The notes under the pieces were generated by a model, which was not told the origin of the DNA, searched no databases, and saw nothing but the letters and a program-made list of their open reading frames with translations. The translations under genes were made by a program, and so were the position numbers. DNA of 10,446 nt from Nitrospiria bacterium (GTDB lineage: Bacteria > Nitrospirota > CAKKRA01 > 9FT-COMBO-42-15): assembly GCA_919902475.1 (NCBI GenBank), contig CAKKRA010000216.1, positions 1-10,446 on the forward strand. The letters run 5' to 3'. This document shows, in pieces, positions 1 to 5,787 of the stretch. How positions within the stretch are numbered: the first letter of the stretch is position 1; each line of letters begins with the position of its first letter.

Positions 1-1
1 T

Positions 2-628
2 GATATTATCCTAAGGAAGTTTCCGCATCATGAAATACTTGCTGAGGAGAGCAAAGAGAAATACAATTCATCAGAATACAAGTGGATTATAGACCCTCTT
101 GACGGCACAACCAATTATGCACACGGCTATCCTGTTGTGTGCATCTCCATTGCCCTTGAGATAGAAGGGGCAATAATGATGGGGCTTGTATATGACCCTT
201 TTAGAGACGAGCTTTTTTATGCAGAAAAGGGCAAAGGAGCCTATCTGAATAATAAACAAATCCATGTATCAAAGACAGATAAACTCATTAGAAGCCTTTT
301 GTCAACTGGCTTTGCATATAATGTGCGTGTTACAAAGAATAACAATCTTGTTCACTTCTGCAAGTTCAGCCTAATGGCGCAGGGTGTGAGAAGGGACGGC
401 TCTGCTGCATTGGATTTCTGCTATACTGCAATGGGCAGATTTGACGGCTTCTGGGAGATGAATCTTTCAGCGTGGGACATGGCAGCAGGCTCTTTAATTG
501 TAGAGGAGGCAGGCGGCAAGATAACTGATTTAAAAGGCAATAACTTCTCAATTTATAACAAGAATGTTGTTGCGAGCAACAGCATAATACACGACGAGAT
601 GCTGGGTGTTATTGCAGAAAAAGGTTGA
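2..628 (+). CDS. Inositol monophosphatase family protein (SuhB/CysQ-like), 5' end cut by the window
   Basis: The reading frame is open from base 2 and gives the last 208 residues of a family that is usually about 260 residues, so roughly 50 N-terminal residues lie outside. The Mg-dependent phosphatase signature is present. An acidic pair (LAEES, visible residues 13-17) is followed by WIIDPLDGTTNYAHG, where visible D31 and D34 are the expected metal ligands and GTT the phosphate-binding turn. The C-terminal motif WDMAAG (D159 the third metal Asp) is followed by EEAGG. Family members remove phosphate from myo-inositol 1-phosphate or related sugar and nucleotide phosphates in the cytoplasm, and the exact substrate cannot be read from this sequence. 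The GTG at 137 lies inside the conserved fold and is not the start. The next gene is 74 bases downstream on the same strand. Confidence 0.9.
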   Translation, partial: DIILRKFPHHEILAEESKEKYNSSEYKWIIDPLDGTTNYAHGYPVVCISIALEIEGAIMMGLVYDPFRDELFYAEKGKGAYLNNKQIHVSKTDKLIRSLLSTGFAYNVRVTKNNNLVHFCKFSLMAQGVRRDGSAALDFCYTAMGRFDGFWEMNLSAWDMAAGSLIVEEAGGKITDLKGNNFSIYNKNVVASNSIIHDEMLGVIAEKG

Positions 629-631
629 TTT

Positions 632-659
632 TTGGCAGAAAATATGTTAGGAATATAAG
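632..659 (+). promoter_or_regulatory. Possible sigma-70-type promoter for the HNH gene
   Basis: TTGGCA (632-637) and TATAAG (654-659) are separated by 16 bases, and each box matches its consensus at five of six positions. Transcription would start near 666, leaving a leader of about 37 bases before the ATG at 703. This is a pattern match only. Confidence 0.35.
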
Positions 660-702
660 CTGTTGTAGATTTTTAAAGAAAGGGGCTTTCATTTAATTAA
701 AA

Positions 703-1239
703 ATGGAACGGACTCTACTTCTGAATGCTACCTTTGAACCGCTGCGTGTAATATCGTGGCAAAAGGCAATCACCCTTGTCTGCCAGGGAAAGGTAGAGAT
801 AATAGATATATACAGCAGAGAGATAAGGGGCGTTACCATCTCTTTTAAGCTACCCTCTATCTTAAGGCTGCTGAAATATGTGCGTCTTAGAAAGGGGCAT
901 GACATTGTAAAATTTTCCCGCGCGAACATATTTGCAAGGGACAGCTACACATGCCAGTATTGCGGCGAGAAATTCAGGAGCGAAGACCTTACCTTTGACC
1001 ATGTAACCCCTGCTGCCAAAGGCGGAAACAAAACATGGGAAAACATTGTTACTGCCTGCATTGACTGCAACAACAAAAAGGCAAACAGAACGCCTGATGA
1101 GGCACGCATGAGGCTGCTTAAAAAGCCTGAAAAGCCGAGGTGGATGCCGACAGTAACTATTACAATCGGAATCAAGAACACGCCTGAAAGCTGGAGAGAT
1201 TATCTGTACTGGAACATGGAGCTGCAGGACGACAGTTAA
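703..1239 (+). CDS. HNH endonuclease family protein
   Basis: A 178-residue protein with an N-terminal segment typical of this group (LLLNATFEPLRVISWQ) and an HNH zinc-finger nuclease fold at about residues 73-128. The zinc cysteines are C84/C87 (CQYC) and C119/C122 (CIDC). The catalytic-type residues are D99-H100 (FDHV), N114 and the NNKK at 123-126. The domain is the complete betabeta-alpha-metal type, and the length is normal for this widespread chromosomal family, whose cellular role is mostly unknown. An in-frame stop at 694-696 leaves ATG 703 as the only sensible start. The purine-rich AAGAAAGGGG (676-685) is unusually far from it, so initiation may be weak or leader-dependent. No restriction or toxin partner is adjacent, so a defence role is not supported here. 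Confidence 0.88.
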   Translation: MERTLLLNATFEPLRVISWQKAITLVCQGKVEIIDIYSREIRGVTISFKLPSILRLLKYVRLRKGHDIVKFSRANIFARDSYTCQYCGEKFRSEDLTFDHVTPAAKGGNKTWENIVTACIDCNNKKANRTPDEARMRLLKKPEKPRWMPTVTITIGIKNTPESWRDYLYWNMELQDDS

Positions 1240-1242
1240 TAA

Positions 1243-1277
1243 AGTAGGGGTTTGTTTAATTTAATCAAACCCCTACT
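1243..1277. terminator. Dyad terminator between convergent genes
   Basis: A perfect 12-bp stem (AGTAGGGGTTTG at 1243-1254, complement at 1266-1277) encloses an 11-base loop. On the minus strand the stem is followed by TTTATTA, a modest U-rich tract, so it should end the minus-strand operon best. On the plus strand the tail is GCATTTCC, weaker. The stem includes the stop codon of the M50 protease gene (1273-1275), so the hairpin starts within the coding end. Confidence 0.7.
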
Positions 1278-2214
1278 GCATTTCCATTATCTTAAAAGGC
1301 TCAGGCATAAAGGTCAGGATAAATACAATCAATGTAATCCACGCAATAATCTTTCTCCTCTTGTCAAGTTCTATATTAGGTTGAAAAACAGGCGGATGTC
1401 TTGTCCCTAATACAGTTGTTAAGAATCCCCATAAATACCACCCGGGCCAGCTCATGTAACCGAGGACAAATAACAGGACTACCATTGATATTGAAACAAT
1501 CCGATGCCATCTTCCCAATACTGCATAAACCACATGGCCGCCGTCAAGCTGTCCAATAGGCAGGAGATTCATTGCTGTTACAAAAAAACCTATCCATCCT
1601 GCATATGCTATTGGATGTAAAAATATATCTGCCTTGTCAGGCAGGGCGCCGACAGTTAAATACGAGAGGAGCTTAAAGCCAAGAGAATCCCCTAACATTA
1701 CTGTAACTCCCCTGACCTCCTCCAAAGGAGCAACCCTTGAAAATTTCAAACCAATAACAATAGCAATCACAGAGACTATAAAACCTGCTAATGGCCCTGA
1801 AACCCCGATATCAAACAGCGCGCGTCTGTCAGGTATTGGAGGATTTGTCTTTATTACTGCGCCAAATGTTCCGATCATGGGCGGCAGCGGCGGGCCCGGA
1901 ATAAAGTATGGAAGGCTTGCTGTCATCCCATGGCTTCTTGACGCAAAATAATGCGCAAGCTCATGGGTAAGAAGGATTGAAATAAGTGTAAAGGAAAAAG
2001 GAATTCCTTTTGTAATGGAAGACGGAGACTCCAACAGCTTTGCGCCCTCCTGAAGCGCCCCGGCAATAAGGGTCGTAAACACGGTAAGGACAAATAATAT
2101 TATATGTATTCTGTAAGGATGTTTTTTTTGGGTTGGCTGCTGCTGACTTCTGTCTTCTGCAATATCCTCGCCTTCTACCTTGTAATCCTTAATCTCTATC
2201 TCATTTTCATTCAT
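1273..2214 (-). CDS. Site-2-type intramembrane metalloprotease (peptidase M50 family)
   Basis: A 313-residue multi-pass membrane protein. After a charged cytoplasmic tail (1-33) come hydrophobic segments at about 36-54, 74-92, 138-157, 203-220, 241-259 and 287-303. Zinc ligands H84 and H88 and catalytic E85 are in HELAH (84-88). The third-ligand motif is NLLPIGQLDGGH (216-227), with D224. SGPLAG (139-144) is another conserved family turn. No PDZ domain is visible, so it resembles the compact S2P group rather than RseP. Such enzymes cut transmembrane substrates, often anti-sigma factors or signal peptides; the substrate here is unknown. It is the last gene of a five-gene operon, starting 6 bases after the flavin-reductase stop. 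The nearest purine-rich site (AGAGGT) is rather far from the ATG, so translational coupling is likely. Confidence 0.9.
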   Translation of the reverse strand: MNENEIEIKDYKVEGEDIAEDRSQQQPTQKKHPYRIHIILFVLTVFTTLIAGALQEGAKLLESPSSITKGIPFSFTLISILLTHELAHYFASRSHGMTASLPYFIPGPPLPPMIGTFGAVIKTNPPIPDRRALFDIGVSGPLAGFIVSVIAIVIGLKFSRVAPLEEVRGVTVMLGDSLGFKLLSYLTVGALPDKADIFLHPIAYAGWIGFFVTAMNLLPIGQLDGGHVVYAVLGRWHRIVSISMVVLLFVLGYMSWPGWYLWGFLTTVLGTRHPPVFQPNIELDKRRKIIAWITLIVFILTFMPEPFKIMEMQ

Positions 2215-2220
2215 AACAGG

Positions 2221-2805
2221 CTATGTACCGACCTCTTTTATCTTTCCCTTTGTGAAGCCGTATGTCCCGCTGACAGCGCCCAGCCTTCTGTATTCAAGTG
2301 TTCCGGGAAGATACGCAACAGGGTCTGCCTTTTCAATATCTGCCTTATTTGTTCTTACAATAATATCCTCATCTAAATGATAGGCAACTACCTCTGCAAT
2401 AAACAGGTCATGCGAGCCGAGCGGAATAATCTGCCTCACCTTACATTCAACATTTATAGGACACTCTTGTATAATAGGCACCTTTATCTCCTTTGCAGGA
2501 ACTGGCGTGAGGTTTGCTTCCTGAAATTTATCAACTGACTTTCCGCTTACGCTTCCGCAGTAGTCAGCCTTTTCTATTAAGGATGCTGAAGGGAAATTTA
2601 AGGCAAACTCCATAGATTCTCTGACAAGTTTGTTTGAGTGTCTGTTTGGCCTTATAGATATGCTTATCATGGGGGGCTCTGAACAGATAACGCCTGCCCA
2701 TGAAACTGTGATTATATTCGGCTTGCCGTCTGCTCCCTGGCAGCTTACCATTATTACTGGTGTAGGATTAAAAATAATCGCTGGTGGAAAAACTTTTTTT
2801 GACAT
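2221..2805 (-). CDS. Flavin reductase family protein (FMN-binding split barrel)
   Basis: A 194-residue protein matching the flavin reductase-like split-barrel family along its length. It has an N-terminal PTPVIMVSC strand, then NIITVSWAGVICSEPPMISIS (residues about 30-50), RPNRHSNKLV, the ALNFPSASL segment (68-76) and the YCGSVSGKSVDKF element (82-94) that normally contacts the flavin. Family members bind FMN and either reduce flavin with NAD(P)H or serve as small flavoproteins. The sequence does not say which. There is no signal peptide, so it is cytoplasmic. The start is ATG at 2805 with AGGAGAGG three bases upstream. It lies 17 bases after the MshEN gene and 6 bases before the M50 gene, clearly within the same transcript, although a functional tie to the proteases is not obvious. 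Confidence 0.88.
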   Translation of the reverse strand: MSKKVFPPAIIFNPTPVIMVSCQGADGKPNIITVSWAGVICSEPPMISISIRPNRHSNKLVRESMEFALNFPSASLIEKADYCGSVSGKSVDKFQEANLTPVPAKEIKVPIIQECPINVECKVRQIIPLGSHDLFIAEVVAYHLDEDIIVRTNKADIEKADPVAYLPGTLEYRRLGAVSGTYGFTKGKIKEVGT

Positions 2806-2822
2806 ATACCTCTCCTTTATCC

Positions 2823-3458
2823 CTAAATTATCTCTTTTATCTTCTTTTGCAACTCCTCTTTAGTAATTATTCCTTTTTCTATCAATAACCTTGTCATAGC
2901 ATCCATGTAGTCTTTTACTGTCACCTCTTTTTTCTGTATCTTCTGCTTTTCATCCCTTACAAGCTCAAAATCCTTTTCCTCTGCTATCTCGTGAACCTTT
3001 GACTTGTATTGATGTCCTGGCGAAACCTCCTCTCCGAAATATTTCTGTATCAGCCTCTTTACATCCAATGAAAACACCAAAACAGGTTTTATCCTGTAGC
3101 CTGTTGCAAACTGAAGCTCGTCTATTGTTTTGATATCAGAGGGGTCTGAGATTGCAACAGTCAATACCTTGTTTTCGTATCCTATGGGGACAACGCTGTA
3201 TTTTTTTATTATCTCGTCTTTTAACAAACCCCGCACATTCGCAGGTATTTCAAAATCAGACAGGTCAAGGCACGGGATATTCAAATGGCTTTCAAAAAAG
3301 TCTGCAAGAACATGCTCGCTTATAAAATCCATTTCGAGCAATATATCGCCGAGCTTTCCGCCCCACTGCTTTTGATGACCCAATGCAGATTGAAGCTGCA
3401 TATTATCTATCATACCTGCCTCAACAAGCATCTCGCCCAATCTTTTTTTCTCAGTCAT
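2823..3458 (-). CDS. Stand-alone MshEN (GspE/PilB N-terminal) domain protein, probable c-di-GMP binder
   Basis: A 211-residue protein with the N-terminal domain of type II secretion and type IV pilus ATPases but no ATPase: there is no Walker A or B motif and no cysteine zinc site. Residues 6-29 fit the known MshEN cyclic-di-GMP consensus RLGxx[LVI][LVI]xxGxxxxxxLxxxLxxQ at every key position (R6, L7, G8, G15, L22, L26, Q29). The second half-site (about 35-58) is degenerate: K35 for R, D44 for G, F54 for L and H58 for Q. Residues about 60-140 continue the domain (IPCLDL, VVPIGYENKVLTVAISDPSD). The charged C-terminal part (145-211) is probably helical and ends in LLIEKGIITKEELQKKI. It sits between htpX (9 bases) and the flavin reductase (17 bases). 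Its Shine-Dalgarno GGGAG overlaps the htpX stop, indicating coupling. Confidence 0.85.
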   Translation of the reverse strand: MTEKKRLGEMLVEAGMIDNMQLQSALGHQKQWGGKLGDILLEMDFISEHVLADFFESHLNIPCLDLSDFEIPANVRGLLKDEIIKKYSVVPIGYENKVLTVAISDPSDIKTIDELQFATGYRIKPVLVFSLDVKRLIQKYFGEEVSPGHQYKSKVHEIAEEKDFELVRDEKQKIQKKEVTVKDYMDAMTRLLIEKGIITKEELQKKIKEII

Positions 3459-3467
3459 TTTTTCTCC

Positions 3468-4418
3468 CTATTTTTTGGTATAAATATACGCCATCCCTTT
3501 TAATATTTCAATCCTTTTTTCAATCGGCGGATGGGTAGAAAGTATATCTGCAACAAGACCCTCTTTGTCATCAAGCCTTCTGTGCAACGGGTCGCTTATA
3601 AAAAGATGCGCTGTCCCCTTATGGGCAGTCATTACAGGAGATGCTGCCTTTGAAATCTTTTCCAAAGCGTTTGCAAGGCCAAGGGGATGCCTCGTAAGCT
3701 CTGCTGCTGACGCGTCTGCAAGATATTCGCGCTGCCTTGATACAGCCATTGCAATAATCCTTGAAAGTATCGGAGAAAGTATAACCAGCGCCAGCAGGAT
3801 AATAAAGATTGCAGGATGGCCTCCTTTGCTTTTAGAATCCCTTCTGTGCCTTCCGTAATACATGGAGCGGCTTGCCCAGTCAGCTAACAGCACAATGGTC
3901 CCAAGAAGCACTGTAACAACCGTCATGGTTCGTATATCGTAATTTTTGATATGCGACATCTCATGCGCAATTACGCCCTGAAGCTCCTCTCTGTTCATTA
4001 TATTGATGAGCCCCTCTGTAACGCCAATTGATGCATTTTGCGGGTTTCTGCCTGTTGCAAAGGCATTAGGCGCAGGGTCTTCAATAACATATACCTTTGG
4101 CATAGGCAGGCCTGATGCCAATGCCATCTCTGTTACAATATTATGGAGTTTTTTATGTGATAAATCTTCAAAATTCAATGGCACAGCACGAAGGGAGCTT
4201 AAGACAAGTTTGTCTCCGTAAAAATACGAGACAAAGGAGTTTGCGCCTGCAATGCCGAGCGCAGCCAATGTTACAACAGGAATCCCTCCTGCTGCATCCA
4301 TTGTATAAAAATAATATTTGTCTACAAGAAATCCAATAGCGCCGAGAAGCAATAGAAAGGCAAAAATAAGGAGGGCGGTTATTCGCTTGTTCTTTTTCTG
4401 CTGTTCATAGAGATTCAT
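3468..4418 (-). CDS. htpX: Peptidase M48 family protease, HtpX type
   Basis: A 316-residue inner-membrane zinc metalloprotease. Two N-terminal hydrophobic segments (about 13-31 and 46-65) are followed by the protease domain with HEMSH (152-156; H152 and H156 bind zinc, E153 is catalytic). A further hydrophobic pair (about 165-180 and 203-224) precedes EYLAD (231-235), in which E231 is the third ligand. DPAPNAFATG (114-123) and the C-terminal STHPPIEKRI (294-303) are typical HtpX motifs. HtpX degrades misfolded membrane proteins on the cytoplasmic side. I chose ATG 4418 because it gives the canonical MNLYEQQ start and has GGAG four bases upstream; a TTG at 4430 would add four residues. It starts 15 bases after the rhodanese stop in the same operon, and lemA, a frequent htpX partner, lies one gene upstream. 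Confidence 0.93.
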   Translation of the reverse strand: MNLYEQQKKNKRITALLIFAFLLLLGAIGFLVDKYYFYTMDAAGGIPVVTLAALGIAGANSFVSYFYGDKLVLSSLRAVPLNFEDLSHKKLHNIVTEMALASGLPMPKVYVIEDPAPNAFATGRNPQNASIGVTEGLINIMNREELQGVIAHEMSHIKNYDIRTMTVVTVLLGTIVLLADWASRSMYYGRHRRDSKSKGGHPAIFIILLALVILSPILSRIIAMAVSRQREYLADASAAELTRHPLGLANALEKISKAASPVMTAHKGTAHLFISDPLHRRLDDKEGLVADILSTHPPIEKRIEILKGMAYIYTKK

Positions 4419-4433
4419 AAAACTCCGCAAAAT

Positions 4434-4805
4434 TTAATTCACGCCTGAATTAACAGATGCAAAGGAGCCCTGATATTCCTCCATGCTGTTTTTTACTGTC
4501 TCATACCCTGCCTGCTTCCATGCCTCAATCCCGCCTTTGACATTATGAAGCTCTTCAAAGCCATTCTCCTTCAAAAATTCGCAAGCCTTGAAACTGCGGT
4601 GGCCTGTCCTGCAAAAACAGGCAAAGATAGCCTTCTTTTTATCAAGCTCTTGAAGCCTGTAAGAAACCTGGTCTAATGGGATCCACTTAGAACCCTTTAC
4701 ATGCTCTGTATAATATTCCTGCTGCGTCCTGACATCCAGCAGGATTACATTCTCATCCCCTTTTAGCATTTTAATCGCTTCTTCAACAGAAATCTCTTTA
4801 ATCAT
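4434..4805 (-). CDS. Single-domain rhodanese-like sulfurtransferase
   Basis: A 123-residue single rhodanese domain. It has the LLDVRTQQEY strand and turn (22-31), a KGSKWIPLDQ segment (37-46) and the active-site loop CRTGHRS (65-71) with catalytic-type C65. A second cysteine, C63, lies two residues before it. The C-terminal part has NVKGGIEAWKQAG (88-100), normal for the family. A six-residue loop of this kind fits sulfane sulfur substrates rather than phosphates. There is no signal peptide, so it is cytoplasmic. Family members carry persulfide sulfur for many pathways, and the acceptor is unknown. It is the first gene of the minus-strand operon, preceded by a near-consensus promoter. GAGGAG is present but 13 bases from the ATG, a somewhat long spacing. 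Confidence 0.9.
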   Translation of the reverse strand: MIKEISVEEAIKMLKGDENVILLDVRTQQEYYTEHVKGSKWIPLDQVSYRLQELDKKKAIFACFCRTGHRSFKACEFLKENGFEELHNVKGGIEAWKQAGYETVKNSMEEYQGSFASVNSGVN

Positions 4806-4857
4806 TTAAATATAAATTCTCCTCAAGATGTTATTTGCAAATACGCAATATAATTCT

Positions 4858-4886
4858 ATTTTAGTAGTTAAAAGAAAGGTTGTCAA
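4858..4886 (-). promoter_or_regulatory. Sigma-70 promoter of the rhodanese-htpX operon
   Basis: On the minus strand a perfect TTGACA (4886-4881) is followed after 17 bases by TAAAAT (4863-4858). Transcription would begin near 4851, about 45 bases before the rhodanese start. It lies between the lemA stop and the rhodanese gene, where I see no terminator, so read-through from lemA is also possible. All five genes down to 1273 are separated by 6-17 bases and would be carried on this transcript. Confidence 0.75.
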
Positions 4887-4904
4887 ATGGATTAAGGATT
4901 AGGG

Positions 4905-5465
4905 CTACTTCTTCATGCTCAAATCAACCTTTGGCGCCTCTCTTGCAGCCTCTTCTGCCTGAAAATATTCTGAGCGGGTAAAGCCAAAGGAAGAGGCAAT
5001 TATATTTGAAGGGAAGAGCTCCTGCTTTGTGTTAAACTGCATGACAATATCATTATAAAACTGCCTTGCAAAACCAATTCTATTTTCTGTGCTTGTCAGC
5101 TCCTCCTGAAGCTGAAGGATATTCTGGTTGCTCTTTAGATTCGGGTAATTCTCTACAAGGGCAAAGAGCCTTCCGAGCGCCTGTGTAAGCATATTCTCTG
5201 CAGCGCCCTTTTCAGCAACTCCTGTTGCGCTTACTGCCTTGCTCCTTGCCTGAATAACCTTTTCCAAGGTCTCTCTTTCAAACTCCATTGCGCCTTTAAC
5301 TGTATTTACGAGGTTTGGTATCAAGTCGTGCCTTCTCTTAAGCTGGACATCAATCTGCTTCCATGCATTCTGCACTTGATTGCGCAGGGAGACAAGACCG
5401 TTATAGATAATGATAATCCATAATACAATTACGGCTATTACAGCCACTGGTATCCAGAAAAACAT
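4905..5465 (-). CDS. lemA: LemA family protein
   Basis: A 186-residue protein with one N-terminal membrane segment (about 3-21) and then the all-helical LemA domain, marked by YNGLVSLRNQVQNAWKQIDV (21-40), LKRRHDLIPNLVNTVKG (42-58) and ENRIGFARQFYND (127-139). The length is standard. LemA proteins are membrane-anchored helical bundles with the bulk outside the cytoplasm. Their biochemical role is unclear, but they are often encoded near HtpX/M48 proteases, as here, where htpX is two genes downstream. The start is ATG 5465 with GAGGAGGG a few bases upstream. The upstream region is shared with the divergent DUF4266 gene. Confidence 0.93.
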   Translation of the reverse strand: MFFWIPVAVIAVIVLWIIIIYNGLVSLRNQVQNAWKQIDVQLKRRHDLIPNLVNTVKGAMEFERETLEKVIQARSKAVSATGVAEKGAAENMLTQALGRLFALVENYPNLKSNQNILQLQEELTSTENRIGFARQFYNDIVMQFNTKQELFPSNIIASSFGFTRSEYFQAEEAAREAPKVDLSMKK

Positions 5466-5492
5466 ATTGCCCTCCTCGTTTAAATTTATTTA

Positions 5493-5520
5493 ATCTTACC
5501 ATTTTAACTGCAAAAGTCAA
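5493..5520 (-). promoter_or_regulatory. Possible sigma-70 promoter of lemA
   Basis: On the minus strand TTGACT (5520-5515) and TAAGAT (5498-5493) are 16 bases apart. This would start transcription near 5486, just before the GAGGAGGG ribosome site of lemA. The boxes match consensus at five of six and four of six positions, and the intergenic position is right. Confidence 0.5.
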
Positions 5521-5576
5521 GGAGCGGCTGCAAAAAATCCTTGATAAAAAAGGCTGCCTCTGATAGATTATCCAAT

Positions 5577-5786
5577 ATGAAAAGATACATCTTGACAATA
5601 ATCTTTATTTTGCTGATTACAGGCTGCGCCTCTGTAAAGCCGTGGGAAAAGGAGCATCTTGCAGGCAAGATAATGCAGTTTGACGCTGATAAAGAAGAGC
5701 TTGCATGGGAGCTTCATGCCTTCCCTTCAAGGGAAGGAGCTGCAGGAGGCTATGGCGGACCCGGCGGCGGGTGCGGGTGCAATTAA
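5577..5786 (+). CDS. DUF4266-type small lipoprotein
   Basis: A 69-residue lipoprotein. Residues 1-16 form a signal sequence ending in the lipobox LITGC, with C17 the lipidated residue. The mature part starts ASVKPWEKEHLA, has a conserved-looking MQFDADKEELAW region and ends in a glycine-rich tail, GAAGGYGGPGGGCGCN, with two cysteines (C66, C68) next to the C-terminus. This layout fits the uncharacterised DUF4266 family, which I know mainly as a neighbour of DUF3570 and ApbE genes. Residue +2 after the lipid cysteine is Ala, not Asp, which favours outer-membrane sorting. The stop is one base before the DUF3570 start, so the two are co-transcribed. I chose ATG 5577 because it begins the signal peptide; there is no clear Shine-Dalgarno. 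A TTGATA-17-TAGATT pair at 5541-5569 would give an almost leaderless message, weakly supported. Confidence 0.82.
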   Translation: MKRYILTIIFILLITGCASVKPWEKEHLAGKIMQFDADKEELAWELHAFPSREGAAGGYGGPGGGCGCN

Positions 5787-5787
5787 G

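Noticed and set aside
634..660. Sigma-54-like promoter upstream of the HNH gene
   Set aside because: TGGCAG is present but the -12 GC is missing at the required spacing; the sigma-70 reading fits better.
703..1239. HNH protein as part of a restriction or defence island
   Set aside because: Neighbours are housekeeping-type genes, with no methyltransferase, helicase or toxin partner. The family is a common chromosomal one.
2221..2805. Flavin reductase supplying electrons or FMN to the ApbE-DUF3570 system
   Set aside because: It is in a different operon on the opposite strand with no sequence evidence linking them, and ApbE uses FAD as donor in the periplasm.
4419..4430. TTG start four codons upstream for HtpX
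   Set aside because: ATG 4418 gives the canonical MNLYEQQ N-terminus and has GGAG at good spacing.
4434..4805. Rhodanese as the missing thioredoxin-like partner of DUF3570/DUF4266
   Set aside because: It has no export signal, lies on the opposite strand and is co-transcribed with htpX.
5541..5576. Upstream TTG start for the DUF4266 lipoprotein
   Set aside because: It would put twelve charged residues before a complete lipoprotein signal peptide; AGGAG is 17 bases away. ATG 5577 is preferred.
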